The notes beneath the pieces are model-generated. The model did no database searches. It saw only the letters and a program-made list of their open reading frames with translations, and was not told where the DNA came from. Positions 43,835 through 55,319 of a DNA stretch of 64,000 nt are shown here, piece by piece. The position numbers and the translations under genes are program-made. How positions within the stretch are numbered: the stretch's first letter is position 1; each line of letters starts with the position of its first letter. Location: NCBI GenBank assembly GCA_022393335.1, contig JAJEKB010021601.1, forward strand, positions 855,804-919,803, in the 5' to 3' direction. This DNA comes from Macrotrachela quadricornifera (taxonomy: Eukaryota; Rotifera; Eurotatoria; Philodinida; Philodinidae).

Positions 43835-46050
43835 ATAAGATGAAAGATCATGTTTGAAAACCTACAAATCCAAAATTTTAGCTTATTCATATTAATTCTT
43901 GATTTTCATTTTGATGATATTTCATCGATTTCTCCTCCAACACTTAAACATAATTTTTATTGTAATATCTCAAAAGATAGGAATTTTTTGCTATATCAAA
44001 TAGTGTATAAAGATATTTTCTTCATACTTTCTCAGATGTGCAGAGTCTCGATGTATTGAGTAGTCGACTACTTAAAAACCGAGTTTGACCACCAGTATTT
44101 TATGCAAAAGAGTATCAAGAATGACTTGTATCATTTTTTTGACACTAGGTTCTGGAAGAGCATCGAAATCTGCATTGATTTATATATGTTTCAGAGTTTT
44201 TTTTATCAACTTTTTTTTTCTCGAAAAATTTTACCTGGTGTCTCCCCTCGGGATCCAGCCAAAATATGTAATTAACTACAAAATCATTTTTATTCTTTCG
44301 ATTATTTCAGTCATGTGTCTTTATATGCTCTATTAACTTTTTATAACCTCAGAACTTGTTTTTCACTGTACAAATAATTTTCTAATTAAGTACATATTTT
44401 GACTGGAGCCTGAGGGAGACACCAGGTAATTTTTTTCAAAAAAAAAATCTGAAACATACATAGATCAATGCAGATTTTGACGCTCTTTCAGAATCTAGAG
44501 CCAAAAAAATGACACAAGTTATTTTTGAAACTCTTTTGTATAAAATACTGGAACCAAATGCGATTTTCAAGTAGTCGACTACTCAATATATCGAGACTCG
44601 GCGTAACTGAGAAAGTATAAAGAAAATATTTTTATAAACTGTTTTATAGAGCAAAAAAGTTCTCTATCTTTTGAAATCAGTGGCGGCGGAGCGTCATTAA
44701 CCTAAGTGAGGCCCATAATATTTTTTTCTACGATGGATTTCTATTAGACCGCAGTAAAAACTACAACGGTCATTTTGAAAACAAAACCAATCAGAATGTA
44801 CCAAAAACTAACTTTCTCTGTTCGTTCTTCGATGCAAAGGTTGAACAGACACTTTTCAGATCAATAGAATCTGTCTTTTCTTTATATATGGACATGACCA
44901 GTCGTATTGGTACTGCAAGATATAGGTTAGGAAATAATATTACTTCAGGGACATGTATATAAGGAACTTTATACCAAATGAAAGCGCATCAAAAATAGGG
45001 TTTATTGGTATTAAATAGTAAGGGTTTTGTAAACTTTATAATGTCGAACTAAAAAAAATTTTGAAAAATTCTATACAAAAAAAAACAGTTGATTTTCCCA
45101 TAAAATTAGCTTTTTTTATTATTTCTACTACCATACATGTTATAAAATACACTTATTTAATTCAGCTTTCCATGTTGTATCCATTGAATATATTTTGAAA
45201 CATGTAAGGTAATAAAAAAGTTAATTTTATGAAAAAATTTAATATTTTCGTTTCAGATAGAAAATGTGAGATTTTTAACATTTTTTAATGTATAGAATTT
45301 TTCAAACTTTTTTTAGTTCAACATTACAAAATTTATAAAACCCTTACTATTTAGTACCAATAAATCCTATTATTGACTGGCTTTCATTTGGTATAGAATT
45401 CATTATATACACGTCTCTGAAATAATACTATTTCCTATCTTATATCTTGGGGTACCAACACGATTGATCATGCCTATATATGCGCGTGCGTGTACATACG
45501 TGCTTGGAAAAAAACAAACGTTCTGGGAATAAAACATATATAGACGATATAGAGAAAAACTAAACATACGAACAGGAAAACATGTAAGAAAAGAGGAAAA
45601 ATACTTTAACAGCATACAGAGAAGGGAAATATCCCAGTAAAACAAAAGAAAAGAAATACATGTTATGTATAAGTTGTGTGTGACATTTATGCGATAGAAG
45701 AATATAGAAAAGATATAAAAAACAGGTGAATCACATTATCAGATAGATATGTCAGAACATGTATCTAGTTATGTTAGATGCCGAACATAACAAATTCTAG
45801 TAATAAAAGATAATATTCAATCCGAAAATAAGTGAGAGTCAAGCCTCACGAGCCTCCATGCTCTACCGCCACTGTTTGAGATATTACAATAAAAATTATG
45901 TATAAGTGTTAGAGGAGAAATTGATGAAATACTATGGCAACACATCACAGTATTATCTTTATCACTTGAAAACTTAATGAGAATAAGCTAAAATTTTGGT
46001 TTTGTAGGTTTTTAAATATGATCTTTCATCTTATGAAATTAAATTGTCTT
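43835..46050. mobile_element. Inverted-repeat element split by a hAT insertion
   Basis: The left arm (43835-about 44275) is the reverse complement of the right arm, which lies in two parts: about 44375-44677 and 45875-46050. Shared text includes TAGTCGACTACT near the middle, ACCTGGTGTCTCCC/GGGAGACACCAGGT at the inner ends, and GATGAAAGATCAT at the outer ends. The 1.2 kb between the right-arm parts is a separate hAT element. The open frames 43850-44059 and 44085-44336 lie in the left arm and are not genes. Confidence 0.75.
44678..45874. mobile_element. Non-autonomous hAT element, 1197 bp, with internal inverted arms
   Basis: Ends CAGTGGCGGCGGAGC and, reversed, CAGTGGCGGTAGAGC. Flanks are TTTGAAAT (44670-44677) and TTTGAGAT (45875-45882), an 8-bp duplication with one difference. 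The opposite arm of the host inverted repeat shows the single original copy. Inside, about 44890-45110 and about 45200-45480 are inverted copies of each other (AATAGTAAGGGTTTTGTAAA versus TTTATAAAACCCTTACTATT). No transposase; a foldback-type MITE. Confidence 0.8.
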
Positions 46051-46496
46051 TTTAGAATTTGTCATATATCTATGTTTATCATATTGAGCGGTTTTCTCAC
46101 AGATCCTCTCGTAAAAGGAATAATTGTTTGAAACAATTCATTAAAATATGAGTATTTTCTATTCAATATCAGATAAGAAGAAATTGATTGTACTCACATT
46201 CGTTGTTGATTTTGAATTTAAAACAATTACAGGCAAAACGGTACAGAAATGCTGAAATATGGGCCGTATCTGCATCGTACATGGCGACCAGGTTCACTCA
46301 TTTAGGATTCTACATAGATTGCAAAGAATAACATTGCCATTATTTATTTATTCATCAATTTGATGAGTATGACGACTAGACTCATTAAGAAAAAAAAACT
46401 TATTTTTTTCGAAAATTTATATAATACATACATATTAATAATTAATTTGATTGCTTTCATTTGAGAATAAATATATTTTTGATCATTAACTTAGAT
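46051..46496. other. Gene-free stretch
   Basis: No feature seen between the inverted-repeat element and the coding remnant. Confidence 0.35.
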
Positions 46497-46732
46497 GTCG
46501 ATGAATCGATCAGTATTTTTTTTCCCATCGTATATATCTTCATTAAAATTCGTTGGGTACAAAAAAATTTCATCATTGACTTTATCATTAGTTTCATGTA
46601 TATCATCTTGCGATGTTTGCAATGAATCATATATTTTTTATTCATTTTTTTTATTTTCAAGGTTGTCACAAATCATGCATGAAAAATTACCTTCTTTGAT
46701 TGTTGTTTTTGCTCTACCACTTGTATGACGAT
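46497..46732 (-). pseudogene. Possible exon remnant, family unknown
   Basis: One minus-strand frame reads about 78 codons with a single TAA in the middle: R-H-T-S-G-R-A-K-T-T-I-K-E-G-N-F-S-C-M-I-C-D-N-L-E-N-K-K-N-E, stop, then Q-T-S-Q-D-D-I-H-E-T-N-D-K-V-N-D-E-I-F. Hydrophilic, charge-balanced composition is unusual for random AT-rich DNA. The C-M-I-C pair could begin a zinc finger. Weak evidence. Confidence 0.3.
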
Positions 46733-49457
46733 ATCAAATTTGCATATGATTAGCCGGGCTTTTTTTTTTCACGACACGTTTACCTTCAAAATATATGATG
46801 TTATATTATTTTTTCGTATAATTTTTATGACAGGTAAGATGTGCACATTACTTTAGTGTTCATGGACTAATCTTCAATAAATCGAAGAGTTATTATACTC
46901 AGCAGAAAAATAGTTTTAAAAAAAACACAACATTCAACATATTATTTCATATAACCATGTGAGACGATTAGCTTGTTTTTATGGATTTAGAAAAAAAAAA
47001 ATAAAAGATAAGGTGATACGTTGTGATTGCTTATTCTTTTCTTTTTACTCTTCCTCTCTTGCGTTTCTATCACAAGCATAACCAATTATACATAGAGCCC
47101 GCAAAAGTGGGAAGTGTATATGTCTCCCTCCCCCCAATAATTGGAAATTATTCATAATTAGTCACCAAAATTGATCTTAATTTTTGAATCTATAAAGAGT
47201 CTATATGATATATTTTTACAAATATCACTTCATAGGTGTCCTGAACGAGAAAGGAAGTCAGAAAATAACCCTTCTGAAATAATTGAAAGATTCTGGGTTA
47301 AATGATGGTTTTTCCTACAAGAGTATGAGATATTAGCGTATTTTGTTATTTCCTCTCCTTTGAATAGAATTATTTGCGAGAACTCATCGCCAGTCTGGCT
47401 GCCTTCGGCCTCAAAATTGTAAAATCTATTGCAACACTTTTCGCTTTTTTCGACTTTGGTTATCTCAGGACCTTTATACTCCCTTTCCTCCAATTCTGGG
47501 ATCCTCGTGCGTGCCCTGATAAATTATACACAAAATCAAAACCCTGTTCAGATAAATGAATTCATTCTAATCGTACAAAACCGTTACATGTTGATTATTA
47601 GAAATGATTCAATTGAATATAATGAAACAACTGACGCCTATACCCCCTCCCTCCACTGCTCGATTTCTTTCCTTTTAATTATTTTCTTATTGGAACTGAT
47701 GTGAGGATACAAGAACACGGAGTCATTTCGTAAACATTTTAGTTTTGGAAAAAAAATTTACTATATATACAACTAAAGGTTCTCTCTAAAATAAAATTGA
47801 AATCATCTGATTTAATCACTATACTGACAGGCACTGTCTTTTATAAAAAATTCTCTTTTTAACAATTATTTTTCAATGCATGACAGACATTATTTAATCT
47901 ATAACTTCACAAAGACTTAGCTAAAAAGTGGTACTTTTACCACAAATACAGCTTTATATAATCTATTAAATAACAAAACTAACTCTAAATCATCGAGATG
48001 AGATGAATGTAGTTGTATATCGCTCTGTTTATCCGTGAAAAGTCACATGCTATATATAAGATAATGGATTCCATCATACATACGAAAACATGACACATGA
48101 CGAAGAACGAAAAAGACCACGCATGTATGATTGACTGAAATGGAAAAGTTCATATGTATCTAATACATAGAAAAGAAAGAGAAAAACATAAGCGAGCTAC
48201 ATCTGAAGAGGTGTCGATACCACCTCCTAATAGATTTGAACATTTGAAGAGACAAAGTTTATGAGACAAAGCGTATGATAAAACAGATAGTTTATCAAGA
48301 TTTTAGTTGTCAAAAGGTGGTTTTTATTGAAAAATAAATATCATATTCAGAATCAATATGTAGAAATACTTAAAAAACTTTAGTTTTCATTATGAAGGAT
48401 TTTCCGTGAAAATTTGGTCCCATAGAGAGGTACAGATAAAAATTATCAAGTAAAAAAGCTGATGGGGGAAAATTTTTATGGAAATATTTCACACTAAAAA
48501 TTAAAGTTTTTGTTGAATTTTGGCACACTGAGTGATATTTTCTGTAGAAATTTACTCTTTTTTGACATATTGATTTTTTTATTGAAATTAAAAATATTCA
48601 CCGAATAGTTTCATGATCTTGTAAAAGCGCCACTTTCTTTGCATAAAAAAAACGAAAGATATTATTACTATTATTTTTGATTTTCATACAATATCGATCA
48701 ATGTTAACCCCATGTTATATTCAGAATGCGTACAAAAATTCTCATCTGATAATGCATTATTTAATATAATTCAACAAAAAAGATTTTCGATAATTCCGAA
48801 ATATCGTTATGTTTGAAAAAATATTCTGCTACCAACAATGATCTTATCAATAGTTGTTTTTTGGTTTTATTACTACTTGAGTATCCGACACATACTGCCA
48901 TTTGTCTCCACTAATTCTCATTTGATAGAGCTGAAACGTTCAAGATAAGTTAAATCATTTACTATGCATCTCTTACATAAAAATTTGACTAAACCACAAT
49001 AGAATGAAAAAAAAACACGGCCAATAAAATAATCCTAATGTTATTTTTTGAATAGTTCGTATGATGATTGAATATAGTATGTTTATTAATACCCATGTGA
49101 AGTTTTTCTGCCTCAAAATGCATTTAACCTGTGATTGAAACGCGAATGAAAGAACGTGTTTAGATTTTATTCATATATATATAATTCTTTTGATAAAGTA
49201 ATACTTTATCAGTTAAATGAGATGGAAAAAAACGTATAAAAATAAGAATACACTTTTAACTATTGAGATTCAAGTAATATTTATATTATATTTGACAACC
49301 GCGTTCAAACACGCGTTTAGATGCGTTTCAAATTTACTTCTATAGAAATAAAATAGTAGAGATGCATGATAAAAATGTGCGTTTATGTAATAAAGAATGA
49401 TAAAAGTATGTGTTGAAATGGGAGCTCTATTTATAAAATAAAAGATAAAAAATTCAA
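46733..49457. other. Mostly gene-free; one unassigned open frame
   Basis: The minus-strand frame 47230-47493 (87 codons: E-E-R-E-Y-K-G-P-E-I-T-K-V-E-K, then N-F-E-A-E-G-S) lies in GC-richer DNA bounded by CCCTCCCTCC-type runs at 47130 and 47645 and may be part of an old element; no family recognised. The rest is AT-rich DNA without features. Confidence 0.35.
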
Positions 49458-49751
49458 ATGTCTTCAACAACAACAACGACGACGACTAATGCTGTATTTG
49501 AAAGTTTTACTGATGAAAATGAACGAGACGAAGAAAATTTATCATTAAATCGATTAAATTATCATCGTCCATCACTTGTTCCACGTCAAATATCATTTGC
49601 TCAACGACGTGCAACTGTTGGTGAAATCATTCTTGTTCTTTTACCTTATTTTATATTACTTATTGATATATTTATTTTTTTTCTTTTACGTGGTTTTAAA
49701 TTAAATTCATTTAATGGATTGAATTTTATTGTTACAAAACAAAAAAATTAA
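49458..49751 (+). CDS. Small single-pass membrane protein of unknown function (97 aa)
   Basis: Begins M-S-S with a run of seven threonines, an acidic stretch (D-E-N-E-R-D-E-E-N), then R-Q-I-S-F-A-Q-R-R-A-T and one hydrophobic helix at about 54-78, followed by a short tail. Wobble-position choice matches the neighbouring ZIP gene. It lies 404 bp upstream of that gene on the same strand. There is no signal peptide cleavage-type start, so it would be a signal-anchor or tail-type protein. I do not recognise the family. Confidence 0.5.
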   Translation: MSSTTTTTTTNAVFESFTDENERDEENLSLNRLNYHRPSLVPRQISFAQRRATVGEIILVLLPYFILLIDIFIFFLLRGFKLNSFNGLNFIVTKQKN

Positions 49752-50155
49752 ATGATTAACTATGAAAAAAAAACATTTTCTTTTTTTTTTCTTTTAAAAT
49801 AAAATATTTGGCTACTGTCATCTGTTCGATAACTACATGATCATGCATAATAACATCATAGAATAAACGATAGAGATAATAAAGCTGAGAAAAAAAACAC
49901 ACATAAGACCTTTGTTTGTCTCGTTCTCTTTTCTCGACTCGGTAAAAGTGCGAATGAATGATTCATTAATGTGTAAATATATGTGCCGCAAAATAAACGG
50001 GCACAAATATTTCTTTTCTTTTTTCTTCTCTTCTATATTTTGCATTCTGCCTACGAAAAAAGAAGTATATCACATGCCTTATAAGGCACAAAAAAAGATG
50101 AAGGATATCGTTAGTTTAAGATAAAAGTAATAACATTTGTATCATATCTAACCAA
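49752..50155. other. Spacer / likely promoter of the ZIP gene
   Basis: 404 bp between two plus-strand genes. The open frames on both strands here (49833-50045 and 49912-50124) overlap each other and show no motif. Confidence 0.4.
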
Positions 50156-51277
50156 ATGACAACAGATTTAGTCAGTTATTCTTTTCAAACATGGATTAGT
50201 GCTTTAGTTGGAGCTGCTCTTGTTGGTTGTATTGGTCTTTTACCTATTTTTATTGTTCCAAATGAGCAAACGAAAAGTAAAATTAAAATTTTTATTTATT
50301 TATTCTTTTTATCTTAAATATATTTTTTTAATTAAATAGAAGATAAACCTTATTTGGAATTATTATTAAGTGTAGCTGTTGGTAGTCAATTAGCTGATGT
50401 ATTTCTTCATTTATTACCTGAAGCATTTTCTCATCCACATGCATCATCAATTCATATTGGTCTTTGGACTTTAATTGGTTTATTTGTTTTTTTTATTATT
50501 GAACAAATATTTCCTGGAGATGATGAAGATGATTCTTTGAATGATAAATCAAAAAACAATCAATTATTAATTGTAATAAAATAATAAATGATAAAAAATA
50601 AATTAAAATCATTTTTATTTTTTAGAATCAAAATAATAATTCAATACCAACAGAGCGAAAAATTAAAGTATATTCAATTTTTAATTATTTAAAAAAATAA
50701 CTTAATTTGTGTTTTTATTCTATATAGACAACGGGTTATTTAAATTTATTAGCTAATTTTATAGATAATTTAACACATGGTGCAGCTATAGGTGGAGGTT
50801 TTGCTGTAAGTCCATTAGTAGGAATGACAACACTTGCTGGAATTGTTATTCATGAAATTCCTCATGAAATGGGAGATTTTGCAATACTTTTACGATCAGG
50901 TTTTGATCGATGGGAAGCTACAAAAGCTCAACTTGTTACTGGTTTAGGTGGAATTTTAGGTGCTTTAATTGCACTTTATTATTCGAGTTCAACTCATAGT
51001 AAGTTTTATTTAATTGTTCATAATTATTAAGAATATTTTTTTTTATATTAATTAAGGTACTTTATGGGTATTACCATTTACTAGTGGTGGTTTTCTTTAT
51101 GTAGCACTCGTTAAAACAGTACCAGATTTGTTAAAAGAAAATGATTTAACGTAAGATTTTAATATTAAGATAAATAGACTTATTTATTTATTTTTTTTTA
51201 GTAATTCAATTCGACAATTTATTGGTGTAATTAGTGGTCTTTGTACTATATACTTTGTTGTTCTGTATATAGGTTAA
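50156..51277 (+). CDS. ZIP-family zinc transporter, SLC39A13/ZIP7-like (six exons, 278 aa)
   Basis: Join 50156-50276, 50340-50572, 50626-50667, 50728-50998, 51057-51150 and 51202-51277; five introns of 51-63 bp, all GT..AG and in phase. Key features: S-V-A-V-G-S-Q-L-A-D-V-F-L-H-L-L-P-E at 51-68, G-Y-L-N-L-L-A-N-F-I-D-N-L-T-H-G at 135-150 (metal-binding helix, with D-N-x-x-H-G), H-E-I-P-H-E at 174-179 (the LZT-type signature), and G-D-F-A-I-L-L-R-S-G-F-D-R-W right after it. These fit the ZIP13/ZIP7 branch, which releases zinc from Golgi or ER into the cytosol. At 278 residues it is shorter than vertebrate ZIP13 (about 370), mainly at the N-terminus, which lacks a clear signal peptide and the long His-rich loop; an upstream exon could be missing. 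Exon 3 is only 42 bp. Confidence 0.88.
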
Positions 51278-52895
51278 TTTAAATTAATTATTTTCATTTG
51301 ACATTATTTATTATCAACGTCGAGAATTTTGACATTTTTTCTTTTTATCAAATTGGTTTTTTTTATAAAATTTAATAAGTCAAATTTCGACAATAAATAG
51401 GAAAAATACAAAACCTGTGAAAAAGTACTGAATTTATTTTATTTTCTTATCTCTATTTATCAAAGAAAATTTTGATATTAACAAATATTGTTTCTATTTG
51501 TTGACGAAAAAATATAAACTGTTTAAACCAGATGGTACATGAGTCGAGCTTGTTTGCGAAATGTGTTCGGAAGCAATTCGATTCTCATTTAATTGATGAT
51601 TGGTAAATCGTAATGTGTGACTGGCATCTTGTATTTCCTTCTCTGCCTATATAATAATCAGTCTTATTTTCACGATTTTACTTTCGATGCTATTGATTTT
51701 TTACGGACCATATCTAATGATATAAAAAATGGTAAAATCAAATATTAAAATCTAAAATAGTTAACGTTAACATTTCTTATTGAGAAACGTCTATATATCT
51801 GAAATTGCAGAGATAAACAAAATAAAAGTTTCTTTTGAGATAGATTATCTTCCAGATATACTCGTTATTAAACAAGAAGCTTAAGAAAAAAAAAACTTGG
51901 CGATTTTGTTTAAAATATTTTTTGTATTGAAATGCGTCTAGTCATGTTTGAGTTGATACTCGAAATTTTTAAAAAATTTAACATTTCGTCTCAGCTTTGA
52001 TCTGAGTCGCCGTCGATATCTTCTAATGATGGTCTCTAGCTTACTATAGACCAACTAAATGTGAAAATGTTGATATATCTCAAATGACAGAGATGAGATT
52101 AGAACAAGTGAACTAGTGTTCAAGAAGCAAATATACCTATCGTGAAGTCTCATATGATCACAATCGTTTTCGAATGAAACAGAAAGTATATGTGAATCAT
52201 GAATTTATATGTTATTTATATATTCATGTATCAATAGAATTTTGTTATCTTGATGAGGTTCATCGAGGCAGTTTTTTATTTTGGAACAAAAGAGATAAAC
52301 AAGTGTATACAAGATCAAGACTGAATAAATGTTATGATATACGGACAGAGAACTTGGTTTACATACTCGAAATGAAACAAAGTATGATATTCCTCGAAAC
52401 AGCCACCAATACAAAGACCCACATCACAATATTTTCACATATAACGAGAATCAGTTATTATAGAAGAAATCTTTCGTCCTTAGTTATCTATTGATATTTT
52501 CATCGTCTGATAATTTCTATTTGTTTTTACCTATAAAAATCATTTTCTTAATTTCTATCAAATGTTTCTCAGACATTCACAAATTATCGAAAATATGTAT
52601 GTAAATACACAAAAAGGAAAAATGTATCAAGTTTTGCTTAAAATCATGATCACAGATTATGATAATAAAACTACTAATTGTCATTATTATTAGTCAGAAT
52701 TTATGTAAATTTTTTGCATTGGCGTGTCAATATTAATATATTATTCTAAAAGTGGACATTATTGAATTCAATAGCGATTTCATTTCTTTTTTTAATTATT
52801 AGTCAAAATAAAAGAATTTGATTCATGAAGAAAATTTAAATTAAAACGCATAATGCTTGTTTATAAAAGATCAAAAGAAAAAAAAGATTTCTACG
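51278..52895. other. Gene-free stretch
   Basis: AT-rich 3' flank of the ZIP gene. The open frames at 52174-52494 (plus) and 52205-52414 (minus) overlap on opposite strands and lack motifs. Confidence 0.4.
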
Positions 52896-53643
52896 CTAAA
52901 GATAAATATCATGAATAAAAAATGACTTGTTGTGTATGATAAATTTATCGTCTATTTGCGAAGAATAATTATCGAATTTTTTTTTATGATTTAGGTAACC
53001 CATTTTTTGGATCATTGCCGTCGCTTTTCGTTCACCCTCAGCTCGATTTGAAATATATTCTTTAGCAGCATCTATAACAATTCAGATTGAAAAAAATGAA
53101 TAATCTACTCTTGAGAACTAACCGAGATTGACTGGGCTATCTTCCGGTTTAGGATTATCAAGAGCATCGATAATAATCTCAATAACTTCAATTAAAGTTG
53201 TTTGACTATTTCATGCTGAATTATTTTTGAGACGATCATCACATAATCGATCTAAATAAGATAAAAAAGAGTTATTAAACTTGTCATGGTAATATTTTTT
53301 TTGTTTATTAACAATAAACTATCGATAAATTTCTCTTACTTTTTTCATTAACATTTGGATGATAAATTTGTGTCGTTATAACAACTTCAGGTGGAAACGC
53401 TGGATATTCTGGTGTTAAATGTATTTCAATTCTAATGGCATGATTTCTATAAATATTTGAGGTTAATTCTAATTTTCCAATGATAACATTTTGACGATAA
53501 TCTCTAGGTAATTCATCTTCTCCATAATCGAATGAAGAATTTTCGTAAATGAACTTTCCTTATTTCAATTTATTATCTCCACCTAATAATCTCACCCTAG
53601 TCAATTCTGTCCAAAGTCTCCTGTTTAACGGACTAGGAGCTGC
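52896..53643 (-). pseudogene. Ubiquitin-conjugating enzyme (E2) pseudogene with intact splice sites
   Basis: Three exon-like blocks on the minus strand. Block 1 (53643-53340): L-N-R-R-L-W-T-E-L-T, then a TAA, then D-Y-R-Q-N-V-I-I-G-K-L-E-L, I-R-I-E-I-H-L-T-P-E-Y-P-A-F-P-P-E-V and Q-I-Y-H-P-N-V. Block 2 (about 53252-53124): R-L-C-D-D-R-L-K-N-N-S-A, a TGA exactly where E2 enzymes have a conserved Trp, then L-I-E-V-I-E-I-I-I-D-A-L-D-N-P-K-P-E-D. Block 3 (about 53069-52896): D-A-A-K-E-Y-I-S-N-R-A-E-G-E-R-K. The H-P-N motif, the candidate active-site Cys and the C-terminal A-A-K-E-Y helix are all recognisable. Donors GTAAGAG and GTTAGT and both acceptors keep the frame. Only two stop codons break it, so it was inactivated recently or is read differently. 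Non-catalytic UEV type is less likely because the Cys is present. Confidence 0.75.
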
Positions 53644-53728
53644 CTTAGAACAAATGAAAATAATACTATCCAAAAATCATAAAAGATAAATATCTTTTTT
53701 CTACATTTTTTTCTGCATAGGTATATAT

Positions 53729-54955
53729 ATAGGGTGTTTCATAAGTTTTGAGGCGCGACAAAATTCGTGTATACGAACGCATAGAACAATGTCTAATCAT
53801 TATGTTTCTATATCATCTCCAAGTACTCGTGACGACCTTTCTAATGATATATAATTGAATAGCATCCTTCCTCATAATAATAAATTATAAACATGATTAT
53901 GTGACCATAAAAGTTTCGAAATCGATCAGTATGATATAAGATGTGTCTTGCACATACCTTAGTATAGATAAATAATATAAATCTTGAATTTGTTTTTAAC
54001 CCTTTCGGGACGGGGTTCTTTTTTGTAAAACAAAAAAATGAAATATGAAATTAGTTAATATCAGTTAATTTTCCTTTTTAGTCAACTTTATTTATCTTTT
54101 CGAAATGGCTTTAGTGCATATGTGCGTCATTCTTACTGGACATTACAGTCATATTAGTTAGAACAACAGATAAATAGTATGTATTCACAGATGAGAATCA
54201 TGTGAGACGAGTGGCCACTTTAATGGCCACCCGTCCCGAACGGGTTAAAAGGTGCAACGTGGAAAGTTCTACAAATGTGTCAAAATAAACACATGCTGAT
54301 TTGTTTTCATGGCATAGCTCATACGCAAAAAATAAACAAGCTTCATGACGATGACAATGAGTATAATAAAAAAAAAATTTCGAAGTCTTTTTTATTTTGC
54401 ATATATCTCAGCTTGAGAATCAGATAAGTTCATGAGTTTTATTTTAAAAGATGCACTATACACAGCTCTACAAAATGTATGCAAACAGATCTCAATTGTA
54501 AAACAAAAGTCTTCGAAATATTTTTCTCTTATACTCAATCCGATGGAAAGTAGCACCATCATTAAGGTTCTTCATTTTGAGTATGGTCTATGCCATCAAA
54601 ATAAGTCAGTATCTATTTATCTAGACACTTTTTGTAGAACTTTTCACATTGCATCTTTTAAGAAAAAATTCAAGATCTTATTATTTATTTGCACCGAGAT
54701 ATACGTGAAATAAAAGAATGTTACCTACATTTTGATAAACTCTCCATTCTATTTTGTCGATTCCGAAGATTTAATCATCACATTCTCATGTTTATATTTT
54801 TATTATTATAAGGGAAGATTTTATTCACTTATATATCATTTGAAAGACCATTACGAATACTCGAAGATGATATAGAAACATAATGATCAGACACTGTTCA
54901 ATGTGTTCGTATACGCGAATATTATCGAGCCTCAAAACTTATGAAACACCCTGTA
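53729..54955. mobile_element. TA-flanked inverted-repeat element (mariner-like MITE) with nested TTAA element
   Basis: The left end reads AGGGTGTTTCATAAGTTTTG and the right end, on the minus strand, is the same text preceded by TAC. Arms of about 200-260 bp (53731-53990 and about 54760-54955) align at roughly 80 percent. TA-rich flanks fit a TA target. No transposase; the open frame 54432-54713 in the middle has no motif. Confidence 0.7.
54000..54244. mobile_element. 245-bp piggyBac-like MITE
   Basis: The left end is TTAACCCTTTCGGGACGGG and the right end, reversed, TTAACCCGTTCGGGACGGG: 19 bases with one mismatch, each including the TTAA target (53996-53999 and 54245-54248). It is nested inside the larger inverted-repeat element. 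Clear termini, no coding capacity. Confidence 0.8.
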
Positions 54956-55319
54956 TATATGAAATTTTTCTTCTATGGAATAAATAAAAACACTTGACTA
55001 TATAACACGAGTAACGTTCAACGTTTCGACTCACTTAATTCTCGAATATGGAAGGCGATGTTTCTAATGGCAAATGTACACAGCAAAAGAAACATGTACA
55101 GGACATCTGCTGCTCCGAAAAGACGCGCTGCAGCACGCTTTCTCCAAAAAGCAGAGTGTATGATGTACACTTTGAGGAAGAAATACGCACTTTTCTGTTA
55201 ATATATAGAAGGCTATTTTCAATTTCAAAAAATATCTTTTAACTATACATTGATCGTAATCTGTCAGATAAAGATAGTATGCGTGTTTTTTTAGACGATA
55301 TAAACATTATTTTATTGGA
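54956..55319. other. Spacer with an unassigned short open frame
   Basis: The frame 55048-55242 (64 codons) is in GC-richer DNA (C-C-S-E-K-T-R-C-S-T); an alternative frame over the same bases is Arg/Lys/Ala-rich. No motif in either. It could be a lone first exon or a transposon scrap. Confidence 0.25.
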
